In this document: positions 1 to 8,300 of the stretch, piece by piece | Numbering within the stretch: the stretch's first letter is position 1 | How the letters are laid out: every line of letters begins with the position of its first letter | Assembly (NCBI GenBank): GCA_035380245.1 | Contig: DAOSXA010000001.1 | Coordinates: forward strand, 716,069 to 780,068 | Reading direction: 5' to 3' | Origin: Candidatus Zixiibacteriota bacterium | GTDB taxonomy: Bacteria; Zixibacteria; MSB-5A5; GN15; FEB-12 | DNA: 64,000 nt | The notes under the pieces: model-generated | Told to the model about the DNA's origin: nothing | What the model saw: the letters and a program-made list of their open reading frames with translations, nothing else | Database searches by the model: none | Program-made: the position numbers and the translations under genes

Positions 1-1
1 A

Positions 2-289
2 CTGCGCGTCAACATGCCCGAGAAATCTCGCGCCGAACGCCGCAGTGACATGGTTGCCACCAAAAAAGATTCGACCGGCATGGGCATGACCGGAACGCCG
101 CCGCCCCCGGCTCCGGGCGGAGTAACACCACAGGGTGGTCCGACCGGTTCCAATCCGATGGCTGCCGCTTCCAAGGCCGGTAAGCAGGATCGTACTTTCA
201 AACGCGAACAACCCAAGGTCGGTCGCAATGATCCTTGTCCCTGTGGCTCCGGCTTGAAATACAAAAAGTGCCACGGCCGCGACGCCTGA
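2..289 (+). CDS. secA: Preprotein translocase ATPase SecA, C-terminal fragment
   Basis: This is the last 95 residues of a frame that enters from the left edge, so the gene is truncated by the window. The tail ends in a SEC-C zinc motif, CPCGSGLKYKKCH, which has the C-x-C-x8-C-H spacing that in SecA binds Zn and contacts SecB or the ribosome. Before it is a Gly/Pro-rich low-complexity linker (roughly residues 25-65 of the fragment), as usual between the SecA helical scaffold and the zinc tail. SecA is the cytoplasmic motor for Sec export, needed here by the many signal-peptide proteins. SEC-C motifs also occur in unrelated proteins, but the linker plus terminal position favour SecA. A strong hairpin terminator follows about 100 bp downstream. 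Confidence 0.85.
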   Translation: MRVNMPEKSRAERRSDMVATKKDSTGMGMTGTPPPPAPGGVTPQGGPTGSNPMAAASKAGKQDRTFKREQPKVGRNDPCPCGSGLKYKKCHGRDA

Positions 290-391
290 GTCGATTATCG
301 CTTGCTCGATAAACCGTTGTTCACAAAGAATACTCTCCGTACTCGTAGATCAGGACTCCCTGAGATCTGCTAGAAAACAAGTCTATTTCGT

Positions 392-424
392 AGCCCGGGA
401 TCCCCGCGATCCCGGGCTGTTTTG
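392..424 (+). terminator. Intrinsic terminator after secA
   Basis: A perfect 11-bp inverted repeat (agcccgggatc / gatcccgggct) with a 5-nt loop is followed by gtttt. It lies about 100 bp after the secA stop codon on the same strand. Confidence 0.8.
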
Positions 425-511
425 CCAATGCCGTCCGGCGACTACGCCCAATGACTGTCTCCGCCCCTGTAGCTCCGTGTGGCGCACCCAATCTTGGGTG
501 GGGAATTCTAG

Positions 512-811
512 GTGGGCGGCAGACCTCCTGGTCTGCTCCTGTGCCTGCTCCTTTTCATTGATTCGCCCTACGGCATGCTCCTAACATGGAAGCCATACAT
601 ACCGTCAATATGTAAAGGATGTCCTGACACAACTTGTAAAGGATCTCATGATACTGTACATGCTTGCAACCTGACATTGTAGGGCACGTCTCTCCGAGAC
701 GTGCCATGGATCGTAGATGAGATGAAGATGCGGCAGGTCTCGGAGAGACATACCCTACAAGGACTGCCAATGAATTGCAATATGAGGCAGATGAGGCCGT
801 CTGCCGCCCAC
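512..811. repeat. Nested inverted repeats in non-coding DNA
   Basis: An outer pair of 13-bp arms, gtgggcggcagac (512-524) and gtctgccgcccac (799-811), encloses an inner pair of about 29-bp arms at 677-705 and 732-760. The inner arms read ttgtagggcacgtctctccg... and its near complement, about three mismatches apart. The inner unit recurs at 10677-10710. The stretch 290-860 has no supported gene. It may be a non-autonomous repeat family of the genome; no transposase or target duplication is visible. Confidence 0.6.
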
Positions 812-860
812 GTACATTGCTGACGCCATGATTTAGGTTGTAGGAGCGATACCCTCCTCC

Positions 861-1580
861 TCACTCGAACCCGGTGAAATCCTCGATATGCACCCGGCTG
901 CGCTGGGCGATTTTGTCCAGTTCCGCCAGTACTCCCCAGACCATATCGGTAGAACCACATAGATAAAACTGCGGATCGATTCCTTCCGGTAGATGCCGCT
1001 TCAACATCGCGGCGTCGATCCGGCCGTGCTCGAACGAACCGTCCAACTCAGAGCGGTCGACACGCGTTACCGTCGGCACCAGCGTGAACCAATCGGTTTC
1101 ATCGTGCAATTGCTTCAGTTCGTCCAGAAAGGCTGCTTGATCCGGCGTCCGATTGGAATAAAACAGCCAGGTCGGCGGTGTTTTGTCCTCATGAGCCATC
1201 TGGCGAATCAAACTGAGGATCGGGGTGATACCGATTCCCCCTGCCAAAAAAACCACCGGCTCATCGTAATTGAGTTTGTCGCCGAACGTCCCGAAAGGAC
1301 CGTCGACCGTAACCCGGTCCCCCTCCCTGAGTGATTTGAACGCCTTCTTATATATCGACTCGCGGTCACGCACCGCAAAAGTCAGCAGTTCTTCACAAGG
1401 AGCACTGGCGATAGAAAGACTCCGGCTGCCGTCGAACTGATCATCGGTTGCTATCTGCGGTAACCGAAGATCGGCGTTTTGTCCCGCTTTATAAACGAAT
1501 CCCTGCGGTCGCTCCACCTGAATCGCCATTTTGTGCCGCGCCGGTTCCCAGCGACGGACCACTCGCACTGTTTCAGACAT
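861..1580 (-). CDS. FAD-dependent ferredoxin/NAD(P)H reductase-like protein
   Basis: The 239-residue product has the ferredoxin-NADP reductase fold in order. An N-terminal FAD barrel carries the flavin motif RSLSIASAP (about residues 55-63). A Rossmann NAD(P)-binding half follows with GGIGITPILSLIR (about 115-127) and the C-terminal YLCGSTDMV. There is no plant-type [2Fe-2S] domain and no haem-globin domain, so it is a stand-alone reductase of the Fre/UbiB type that moves electrons between NAD(P)H and a flavin or iron-sulfur partner in the cytosol. The start ATG overlaps the lipA stop by 8 nt (ATGTCTGA), so translation is probably coupled. The open frame extends upstream into lipA, but that extension is in the wrong register for any reductase homology. 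The partner is unknown; LipA itself is a candidate by context only. Confidence 0.85.
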   Translation of the reverse strand: MSETVRVVRRWEPARHKMAIQVERPQGFVYKAGQNADLRLPQIATDDQFDGSRSLSIASAPCEELLTFAVRDRESIYKKAFKSLREGDRVTVDGPFGTFGDKLNYDEPVVFLAGGIGITPILSLIRQMAHEDKTPPTWLFYSNRTPDQAAFLDELKQLHDETDWFTLVPTVTRVDRSELDGSFEHGRIDAAMLKRHLPEGIDPQFYLCGSTDMVWGVLAELDKIAQRSRVHIEDFTGFE

Positions 1581-2526
1581 TTTTCTTTTTCTCCAACAGT
1601 GATTCTTTCGCTTCGATGATATCTTTCGACTGGCTGAACGCCTTATAAGACGACCGAACCAGCGGACCCGCCTCGACATGCTTGAAACCGATCTCGTGAC
1701 CGTAGGCGGCGATCTCCTTGAACTCGTCCGGATGCACGAATCGTTCGACCGGCAAATGTACACCCGAAGGTCGCAAGTATTGCCCGACCGTGACGATCTC
1801 ACAGCCGGTATCGAGAATCTGCCGCAGCAACTCCTCGATTTCCTCGCGCCGTTCTCCCAGCCCGACCATGAAACCGGTTTTAACCACCGGTCGCGCGGCA
1901 TAACGATCCGCCTGCCGGAGGATATCGAGCGAGCGCTCCTGTTCGGCCCCCGGACGTACTCGGCGATAGAGTCGACCGACCGTCTCGACGTTGTGGGCGA
2001 ACACATCAGGCCGGGCCGCCAGCACGATATCGACCGCTTCGGCGTTTCCCTGCAAATCGGGGATTAACACTTCGACCTTCATCTTCGGATCACGACGGCG
2101 CAGTTCGTGAATTGTGTCGGCGAATATCTCGGCGCCGCCGTCGGGGAGGTCATCGCGGGTGACCGAAGTCACCACCACTTGTTTCAGGTTCAGTTTGGCC
2201 ACCACCTCGGCCAGGCGGCGGGGTTCATCGCGATCCAGACCGAGCGGCACAGCCGTCTTGACGTTGCAAAACCGGCAACCGCGTGTGCAATGATTGCCAA
2301 GGATCATGAACGTCGCGGTTCCTTCGCCGAAACACTCGCGTATGTTGGGACAGGCCGCCTCCTGGCAGACACTGTGTAGTTTGTGTTCCTCGAGGATATT
2401 TTTAACCCGGGAATAGTTGGGTGAGGCTTTGGCCTGGACTTTAATCCATTCCGGCATACGCTGTTTCGGCAGTGGTTCGATCTTTATGGTAAGCGGTACT
2501 CTGTGTTCTATTTGTTGTTGTATCAT
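1573..2526 (-). CDS. lipA: Lipoyl synthase
   Basis: This 317-residue radical-SAM enzyme inserts two sulfur atoms into octanoyl groups on lipoyl-dependent proteins (pyruvate dehydrogenase, glycine cleavage H protein). Both cluster motifs are visible. CQEAACPNIREC (C-x4-C-x5-C) binds the auxiliary [4Fe-4S] cluster that donates sulfur. CTRGCRFC (C-x3-C-x2-C) binds the SAM-cleaving cluster. The C-terminal serine ligand is present in RSSYKA. Length is normal for the family. The start is chosen because AAAAGGGG lies just upstream of the ATG. It is the first gene of a two-gene unit with the reductase, overlapping it by 8 nt. LipB or another octanoyltransferase is not in the window. Confidence 0.96.
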   Translation of the reverse strand: MIQQQIEHRVPLTIKIEPLPKQRMPEWIKVQAKASPNYSRVKNILEEHKLHSVCQEAACPNIRECFGEGTATFMILGNHCTRGCRFCNVKTAVPLGLDRDEPRRLAEVVAKLNLKQVVVTSVTRDDLPDGGAEIFADTIHELRRRDPKMKVEVLIPDLQGNAEAVDIVLAARPDVFAHNVETVGRLYRRVRPGAEQERSLDILRQADRYAARPVVKTGFMVGLGERREEIEELLRQILDTGCEIVTVGQYLRPSGVHLPVERFVHPDEFKEIAAYGHEIGFKHVEAGPLVRSSYKAFSQSKDIIEAKESLLEKKKNV

Positions 2527-2960
2527 AACGCCCCTTTTTCAGGTTTGGCAGAAGAACCACCGGTGACCGCCTCAGGTTCCAAATTTGTTGATATCACTAA
2601 AAACTCAGTAGAACCGGACCTAACCGGGTAGTCAGGGTTTTCCCTTCCACGATCAGGGGGGATTTTACAATTATATTCCTATAAATCATCTAGTATTAAA
2701 ACAGCATGGTGGCTTCTCTATCCCTTGGAAATGCGGAGTTATTAACTCCACGGACTGATGTAAAACTAAACGTAAGGAGCGTTGCAGGACTATTTTGGGT
2801 TAACACATCGGAGGTGGGAATAAACCCTGTAATAACCTGTAACAAAAAGAAACCCGACTTCATAAAGAGGGTCAGCCAGGGTAAAGTCGCCTGAATCAAA
2901 GGCGAGTTTAATCTGATTTCGGTATGCAACCTCTTTACCAAACCCGTAAGGAGACGTTGG
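2527..2960. other. Non-coding stretch between lipA and the lipoprotein gene
   Basis: This divergent intergenic region carries the lipA promoter side and the leader of the next gene. Short open frames on both strands lack ribosome sites and recognisable protein character. No RNA gene was recognised. Confidence 0.6.
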
Positions 2961-3671
2961 ATGAAGTATTGTATGTTCGGTTTGGTAACCCTATTAATGG
3001 TGTTGTTTGGCTTAGGCTGTTCCGGGGATCAGTCTATTTCTCCCACCACCGAACTCACCAGCGCTGTTATTGATCTGGAACCTGCCGGCGGTCCGCTTGG
3101 TTTTGATATTGCGATCCGTGATACTATTACTACGATCGACTACGCCGCCGGAACTTTGACCGTCAGCAGCCTCACTGAGACCGTGAATGTGGATGAGAAC
3201 ACGGTCATCTGGGGAGTGACTAGTAGTATAGTCGACGGCAGCCCTCTGAAACAGGAAAACACTTCAGGTATGGCTACCGGAGAAGGAAACGGCTACCGAG
3301 TAGTGCGCAACGATACGTTGTTGACCATTACCGATCTGAAAGAGGGCGACGTAATTGAACTGCGTGCCTGGCAGATCGATGCAACCAGCCTGCTCGCCGG
3401 CATGATTAAACTGACTAATTGCGGTGACGCGGTATGTCAGTGCCTCGAGTTCAGCGACTACCTGGCATCGACAGATAACGAGACTCGGATAGTTACTTTC
3501 GAGAACCAGGCATGGATCGGTTGGATCTGTCCCGGCGCCGTTATTCTCGACAGCGACGGCAACAGCCTGACTTTCTGCGATCTGGCGGTTGGCGATTATG
3601 TCGCGGTCAAAGGTTATGCGCTCGATGGAGACACCCTGAAAATCAGTCTTCTGACTCTAGCCTTACCATAG
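2961..3671 (+). CDS. Secreted/lipoprotein with DUF5666-like OB repeats
   Basis: The 236-residue product begins with a hydrophobic export signal (about residues 4-18) ending in FGLGC. That is a lipobox-like site, although Gly rather than Leu/Val at -3 is atypical. The rest resembles tandem DUF5666-like beta units. One is ITTIDYAAGTLTVSS...VNVDENTVIWG followed by ITDLKEGDVIELRAW. The second is IVTFENQAWIG...LTFCDLAVGDYVAVKGY with DTLKISLL. These short OB-like domains occur in envelope proteins of unknown function. The start has AAGGAG at 2948-2953, 7 nt before the ATG. It stands alone and is followed by a clear terminator. Confidence 0.8.
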   Translation: MKYCMFGLVTLLMVLFGLGCSGDQSISPTTELTSAVIDLEPAGGPLGFDIAIRDTITTIDYAAGTLTVSSLTETVNVDENTVIWGVTSSIVDGSPLKQENTSGMATGEGNGYRVVRNDTLLTITDLKEGDVIELRAWQIDATSLLAGMIKLTNCGDAVCQCLEFSDYLASTDNETRIVTFENQAWIGWICPGAVILDSDGNSLTFCDLAVGDYVAVKGYALDGDTLKISLLTLALP

Positions 3672-3735
3672 GAGAGTGAGTTACCCTGCGTGAATCGAGC
3701 TTTGGCACTCGATTATCCTCCCTATGGATTACAAG

Positions 3736-3771
3736 CGGGTCGCGGCCTTCGGGCGCGGCCCGTTATCTTTT
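3736..3771 (+). terminator. Intrinsic terminator after the DUF5666-like gene
   Basis: A GC-rich stem (cgggtcgcggcc / ggcgcggcccg, one bulged base) is capped by a stable ttcg tetraloop and followed by a T-rich run. Confidence 0.75.
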
Positions 3772-3874
3772 GTGACATATCATTTCGTTCATTCAAACTT
3801 GCCCTCACCCCGACTCTGTTCTAAACTGAGACAAAACGATCTTCATTGTACCCATCTACGGTAAGGAGTGAACA

Positions 3875-4231
3875 ATGACAAAAATCGCGATTATCGGTTG
3901 CAAACGAGTCCAGGATCAGCTTTGTATCGCTTGTGCGAAATGCCTGAAGGCGATCAGTCTCAAAGATGGGGAGTTCGCCCGTTACGACGATGACCTCGAG
4001 CTGGTGGCGCTGGGCAACTGCGGCGATTGCCCCGGATTGATCATGCCCAAGCTGACCCTGATGAAAGAAATCGCGACGATGCTGGATCGCGACTTTGACG
4101 TTATTCACCTCGGTACTTGTGTAGTCAAAGCCAGTAAGACCGGAAAATGTCCGCTGGATTTCGACCTGATCAAGAACCTGGTCAAACAGAATTTCGACAA
4201 GGAACTGGTCATCGGCACACACAACTACTAA
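3875..4231 (+). CDS. CGGC-domain small metal-binding protein
   Basis: The 118-residue protein matches the CGGC (putative metal-binding) family. It begins MTKIAIIGCKRVQDQLCIACAKCL, with four cysteines in the first 25 residues, followed by LGNCGDCPGL in the middle. The name-giving motif is CGDC rather than CGGC. The later HLGTCVVKASKTGKCP supplies further conserved cysteines. It has no signal peptide or membrane segment, so it is cytosolic. Function is unknown for the family; metal or cluster binding is inferred from the cysteines. TAAGGAG precedes the ATG by 7 nt. It appears monocistronic. Confidence 0.85.
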   Translation: MTKIAIIGCKRVQDQLCIACAKCLKAISLKDGEFARYDDDLELVALGNCGDCPGLIMPKLTLMKEIATMLDRDFDVIHLGTCVVKASKTGKCPLDFDLIKNLVKQNFDKELVIGTHNY

Positions 4232-4450
4232 GACCAAACCGACAACTTGCGATGGGTCCCTCCCCGGTGGCCGATCTCATAGCTTGTTGAAAAGTCGTAT
4301 GCCCATAAAATCATTTTCCGCGCAGTGCTACCATAGCTAAGGATTACCTATCTCAAAGCTATAGTTCAAGCCGGAATAAAAGACACCCTGCAGATCTCAA
4401 CCGGAAGAATTCCCCGGAACCTGGTTTTATTACTCCCGATAAAACTAGCT

Positions 4451-4534
4451 CAAAAAAAAACCCAAGCAGGTGGTAATCCTGCCTGGGTGGACGATATTAG
4501 GTAATCCACAGAAAGAGTAACACTTTCCGATTGC
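4451..4534 (-). ncRNA. Putative ~85-nt small RNA with its own promoter and terminator
   Basis: Read on the minus strand, TTGACA (4568-4563), a 16-nt spacer and TACATT (4546-4541) form a sigma70-type promoter. About 75 nt further is a 10-bp hairpin (cccaggcagg / cctgcttggg) followed by nine U residues (4460-4452). One stem position is a G-U pair in the minus-strand RNA but an A-C mismatch in the plus-strand RNA, which supports minus-strand transcription. A second small hairpin (gaaag...ctttc) lies near the 5' end and GGAUUACC occurs twice. No open frame or known RNA family was recognised. Confidence 0.5.
4461..4487 (-). terminator. Terminator of the putative small RNA
   Basis: The stem cccaggcagg / cctgcttggg is followed, on the minus strand only, by a run of nine T. 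The plus strand has no T-run, so it cannot serve the upstream CGGC gene. Confidence 0.7.
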
Positions 4535-4540
4535 AACAGC

Positions 4541-4568
4541 AATGTAATAATTAACTGTATATTGTCAA
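4541..4568 (-). promoter_or_regulatory. Sigma70-like promoter of the putative small RNA
   Basis: The -35 TTGACA is a perfect consensus. The -10 TACATT matches four of six positions with a 16-nt spacer. No minus-strand protein gene lies downstream before the terminator at 4461-4487. Confidence 0.5.
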
Positions 4569-4830
4569 GCGAAAAACTTAGTCTTATTCAAAAAAACTTT
4601 AATGTTGACGTCCAGGAAATTGCTCTAAGATCAAACTCCATCAGCACTTGTCTCTTATCTCCGGAGTGGTTGGTAATCACCTTTGACATATCATGAGACA
4701 TCCGCAATAATCGCGTCACACCCCGTCCCCTATTTTTCCGCTATCACACCATTAATTTCCCCTCTTTCGACATAAAAAACGAGCATTACGATTTGAAATA
4801 CAACAATTTACAAGAGCAATCCAGGTGAGC

Positions 4831-4853
4831 TTATCCACACCGCGTGTGGACAA
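4831..4853. promoter_or_regulatory. DnaA-box-like dyad
   Basis: TTATCCACA, a perfect DnaA-box consensus, is followed after 5 bp by TGTGGACAA, the inverted box with one mismatch. A third one-mismatch match (TAATCCACA) is at 4502-4510, and an AT-rich stretch follows the dyad. DnaA regulates nrd genes in Escherichia coli, so a role in nrdJ control is possible; an origin is less likely without dnaA/dnaN nearby. Confidence 0.45.
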
Positions 4854-5102
4854 CCTTGTTGAGCTGTGTGAAAATACTCATAAGTTATTGATATTCAATG
4901 CATAACATAATACAATAATGTTGACAATGTCATATTAAGATTGCGTTAAGAACTCACTTCCCAGCAACACATTGTTTGACATTAGATTACGCTCATTAGT
5001 TTTTTCAATTCCGACTGAGAATGCCACATTCAGAACAACACCAGGCACCCTGTTTTAAGCTACTATACTGAATACCAACAAGCTATGAAAAACAAAAAAT
5101 AA

Positions 5103-5149
5103 ACACTATTTTTGGTATGGAAATGGGATTCAAACACAATATCTTGTGG
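5103..5149 (+). promoter_or_regulatory. Paired candidate NrdR boxes upstream of nrdJ
   Basis: The site acacaatatcttgtgg (5134-5149) matches 14 of 16 positions of the NrdR consensus acaCwAtATaTwGtgt. A weaker 12/16 match, acactatttttggtat, lies at 5103-5118. Start-to-start spacing is 31 bp, three helical turns, which is the usual arrangement for NrdR tandem sites. NrdR is the ATP/dATP-sensing repressor of ribonucleotide reductase genes. Confidence 0.65.
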
Positions 5150-5307
5150 CCGCTGTCCGAAATACAGGGAGATATTTACGCAGTCGTCTGACTGCTTACC
5201 GGATTTATGTGATTTTATTGGAAAAAACGGCAAGCGGAGCCTCAGTTTAGTAGTGCAGCTACCGCCAGGGGTCGCTTTGCCTGTTCGATAGTACAGGAGG
5301 TACATCC

Positions 5308-8300
5308 TTGAAGTTTCAGCGTTATTTTACGCGTGAAGGAGAAACCGCATACACCCGTATCAACTTTGTCAAGCGTAGTTCTGAGATCCGCAATCCGGAC
5401 GGCACGGTTGTTTTCAAAGCGGACAACATCAACGTTCCTGAGAGCTGGTCGCAAGTGGCCGTTGACATTCTGGCCCAGAAGTATTTCCGCAAGGCCGGAG
5501 TCCCTCAGAAAGACGAGCAAGGCAAAATCAAGGTTGATTCGGACGGAAAGCCGATCCTCGGGGGCGAAACCGACGCCCGCCAGGTGTTCCATCGGTTGGC
5601 CGGATGCTGGCGATATTGGGGTGAGAAGTATGGATACTTCGATTCCCCCGAAGACGCCCGTATCTACTACGACGAAATGTGCTACATGCTGGCCAGCCAA
5701 ATCGCGGCGCCAAACTCTCCTCAATGGTTCAACACCGGTCTGCACTTCGCTTACGGTATCGACGGCGTGGCGAACGGCCATTTCTACGTCGATCCGTCGA
5801 CGCACACCCTGACCGAAGCTCAGAACGCTTACCAGCATCCACAACCGCACGCCTGTTTTATTCAGTCGGTGGGCGATGACCTCGTCAACCCGGGCGGCAT
5901 TATGGATCTCTGGGTACGCGAAGCACGTTTATTTAAATACGGCTCCGGCACCGGAACCAATTTTTCCCGTCTGCGCGGATCCAAGGAACCGCTCTCGGGC
6001 GGAGGGCAGTCTTCCGGCCTGATGTCGTTTTTGAAAATCGGCGACCGGGCCGCCGGAGCGATCAAATCGGGCGGCACCACTCGTCGCGCCGCCAAGATGG
6101 TCTGTCTTGATCTGGACCATCCGGACATCAGGGAGTTCATTAGCTGGAAGGTGGTCGAGGAACAGAAGGTTGCCGCGATGGTGGCCGGCTCCAAAATTAT
6201 CCGCCGTCAGCTCAAGGACATTTTCGAGGCAGCCCGGGTGAACCAAAACGGCCAGGAACCTGTCATTGAAACCGATCCGGCCAAGAACACCAAACTGAAG
6301 CAGGCTCTCAGAGAAGCACGCCATTACTGTGTCCCGCCTCAGTACATCAAACGCATTCTCGAACTGGTCGAACAGGGTGTGCGCGAAATCGAGTTTATCG
6401 ATCTGGACACCAACTGGGAAGGCGAGGCATACGCCACGGTGTCCGGGCAGAACTCCAATAACTCCGTTCGCGTCCCCAACGAGTTTTTCGAGCGCCTGAA
6501 GGAAAAGGGTGACTGGCAGTTGATTCGTCGCACCGACGGCGCCGTAGCCGAAACCGTTTCGGCCGAGGAGCTCTGGGAGCGCATCTGTCATTCTGCCTGG
6601 GCCTGCGCCGATCCCGGCGTACAGTTCGACACCACTATCAACGAGTGGCATACCTGTCCGGCCGACGGTCGCATTACCGCCTCCAATCCCTGCTCCGAGT
6701 ACATGTTCCTCGACGACACCGCCTGCAACCTGGCCTCGATCAATCTCGGCAAGTTTCTGCTTAAAGACGGACATTACGATGTCGAGGGGCTTTTGCATGC
6801 CTGTCGTTTATGGACCATGACGCTGGAAATATCAGTCCTGATGGCGTCGTATCCATCGGCTAAGGTTGCTCAGCGCAGTTTCGATTATCGCACGCTCGGT
6901 CTCGGCTATGCCAATCTTGGCTCGCTGTTGATGCGGATGGGCATCCCCTACGATTCCTCCGAAGGATTCGCCTGGTGCGGCGCTCTGAGCGCTATCCTGA
7001 CGGGGCAGGCTTATGTTACTTCGGCCGAACTGGCCAAGGAACTGGGGCCGTTCCCGACTTTCTATCGCAATCGTGATGTCATGTTGCGGGTAGTGCGCAA
7101 TCACCGCCGGGCGGCCTACAACGCCGATCGCTCTGAATACGAAGATCTGACGGTCAAACCGACCGGAATCAATCCGAACTACCTGCCGGATGAAGTTGTC
7201 CGTGCAGCTCGCTCAGTCTGGGATCAGGCTCAGGAGATGGGCGAGATTTACGGTTATCGCAACGCCCAGGTTTCGGTTGTCGCGCCGACCGGCACGATCG
7301 GTCTGGTCATGGACTGCGACACCACCGGGATCGAGCCGGATTTCGCCCTGGTGAAATTTAAGAAACTCGCCGGCGGCGGTTATTTCAAGATCATCAACGC
7401 CTCCGTCCCCGAGGCTCTTAAGCGGCTCGGTTACGGCACCGAGGAAATCAAGGACATCACCCTCTACGCCACCGGCCATAAAACTCTCAAAGGCGCTCCG
7501 TATATCAACCATGAGTCGCTCCAGGCGAAAGGTTTCACCGACGAGGAACTGAACAAGGTCGAGAGACAATTAGCCAACGCCTTTGACATTTCGTTCGCTT
7601 TCAACCGCAATGATCTCGGTGACGAATTCATCGAACAGACTCTCGGCTTCTCCAAAGAGATGATCAATTCCTGGGATTTCGATCTCATAAAAGAGCTCGG
7701 TTTCACTCGCGAGCAGATCGATCTGGCCAACGAGTTCTGCTGCGGCGCCATGACGCTCGAGGGCGCGCCGCACCTCAAGGAAGAACATCTGCCGGTATTC
7801 GACTGTGCCTCGCGCTGCGGTCGGAAAGGGAAGCGTTTGATCCGGGTCGAGGGGCACATTCGCATGATGGCCGCCTCGCAGCCGTTTATCTCGGGCGCTA
7901 TCTCCAAGACGATCAATATGCCCGCGGAGTCGACCCTGCAGGATGTCAAGGGAGCGTATCGTCTCGCCTGGGAGACGATGAACAAAGCCGTGGCGCTGTA
8001 TCGCGACGGTTCGAAACTGAGCCAGCCGTTGACGGCATCGCTCCTGACCGACGATGAAGAAGAAGACGATCATGAGATGACCGTTTCCACCGCCGCCGAG
8101 AAGATGGCGCGGCGAGTCGTCTATCGTTACATCGCCAAGCGGCGCAAGATTCCCTATCGCCGCGGCGGATACACCCAGAAAGCCATGGTCGGCGGACACA
8201 AGGTCTACATTCGGACCGGTGAGTATTCCGACGGCACGCTGGGTGAAATTTTCCTCGATATGCACCGTGAAGGCGCCGCGTTCCGATCGCTCATGAACAG

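Larger units (their letters stand above)
4232..5307. other. 1.1-kb AT-rich regulatory region upstream of nrdJ
   Basis: No protein-coding frame is convincing here. The region contains a putative minus-strand small RNA (4451-4534), a DnaA-box-like dyad (4831-4853), an AT-rich stretch (about 4870-4960) and paired candidate NrdR boxes (5103-5149). Neither a B12 box nor a cobalamin-riboswitch core was recognised, although the downstream enzyme uses B12. Confidence 0.7.

Noticed and set aside
512..811. Insertion sequence or MITE
   Set aside because: No transposase, no visible target-site duplication, and arms of unequal families; kept as repeats only.
1581..2006. Upstream in-frame extension of the reductase gene to 381 residues
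   Set aside because: The extra part lies antisense-register inside lipA, has Arg/Ser-rich non-globular sequence and no ribosome site; the ATG at 1580 starts the FNR fold.
2696..2941. Small open frames on both strands between lipA and the lipoprotein gene
   Set aside because: No ribosome sites, no signal or domain character, mutually overlapping.
4831..4960. Chromosomal replication origin
   Set aside because: Only one dyad and one near-box, and no dnaA, dnaN, gidA or parAB genes nearby.
5063..5305. Minus-strand 80-codon frame in the nrdJ leader
   Set aside because: Overlaps the NrdR boxes and ribosome site of nrdJ, lacks a start signal and looks random.
4232..5307. Cobalamin riboswitch upstream of the B12-dependent reductase
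   Set aside because: Neither the B12 box nor the conserved core was recognised by eye; a covariance search would be decisive.
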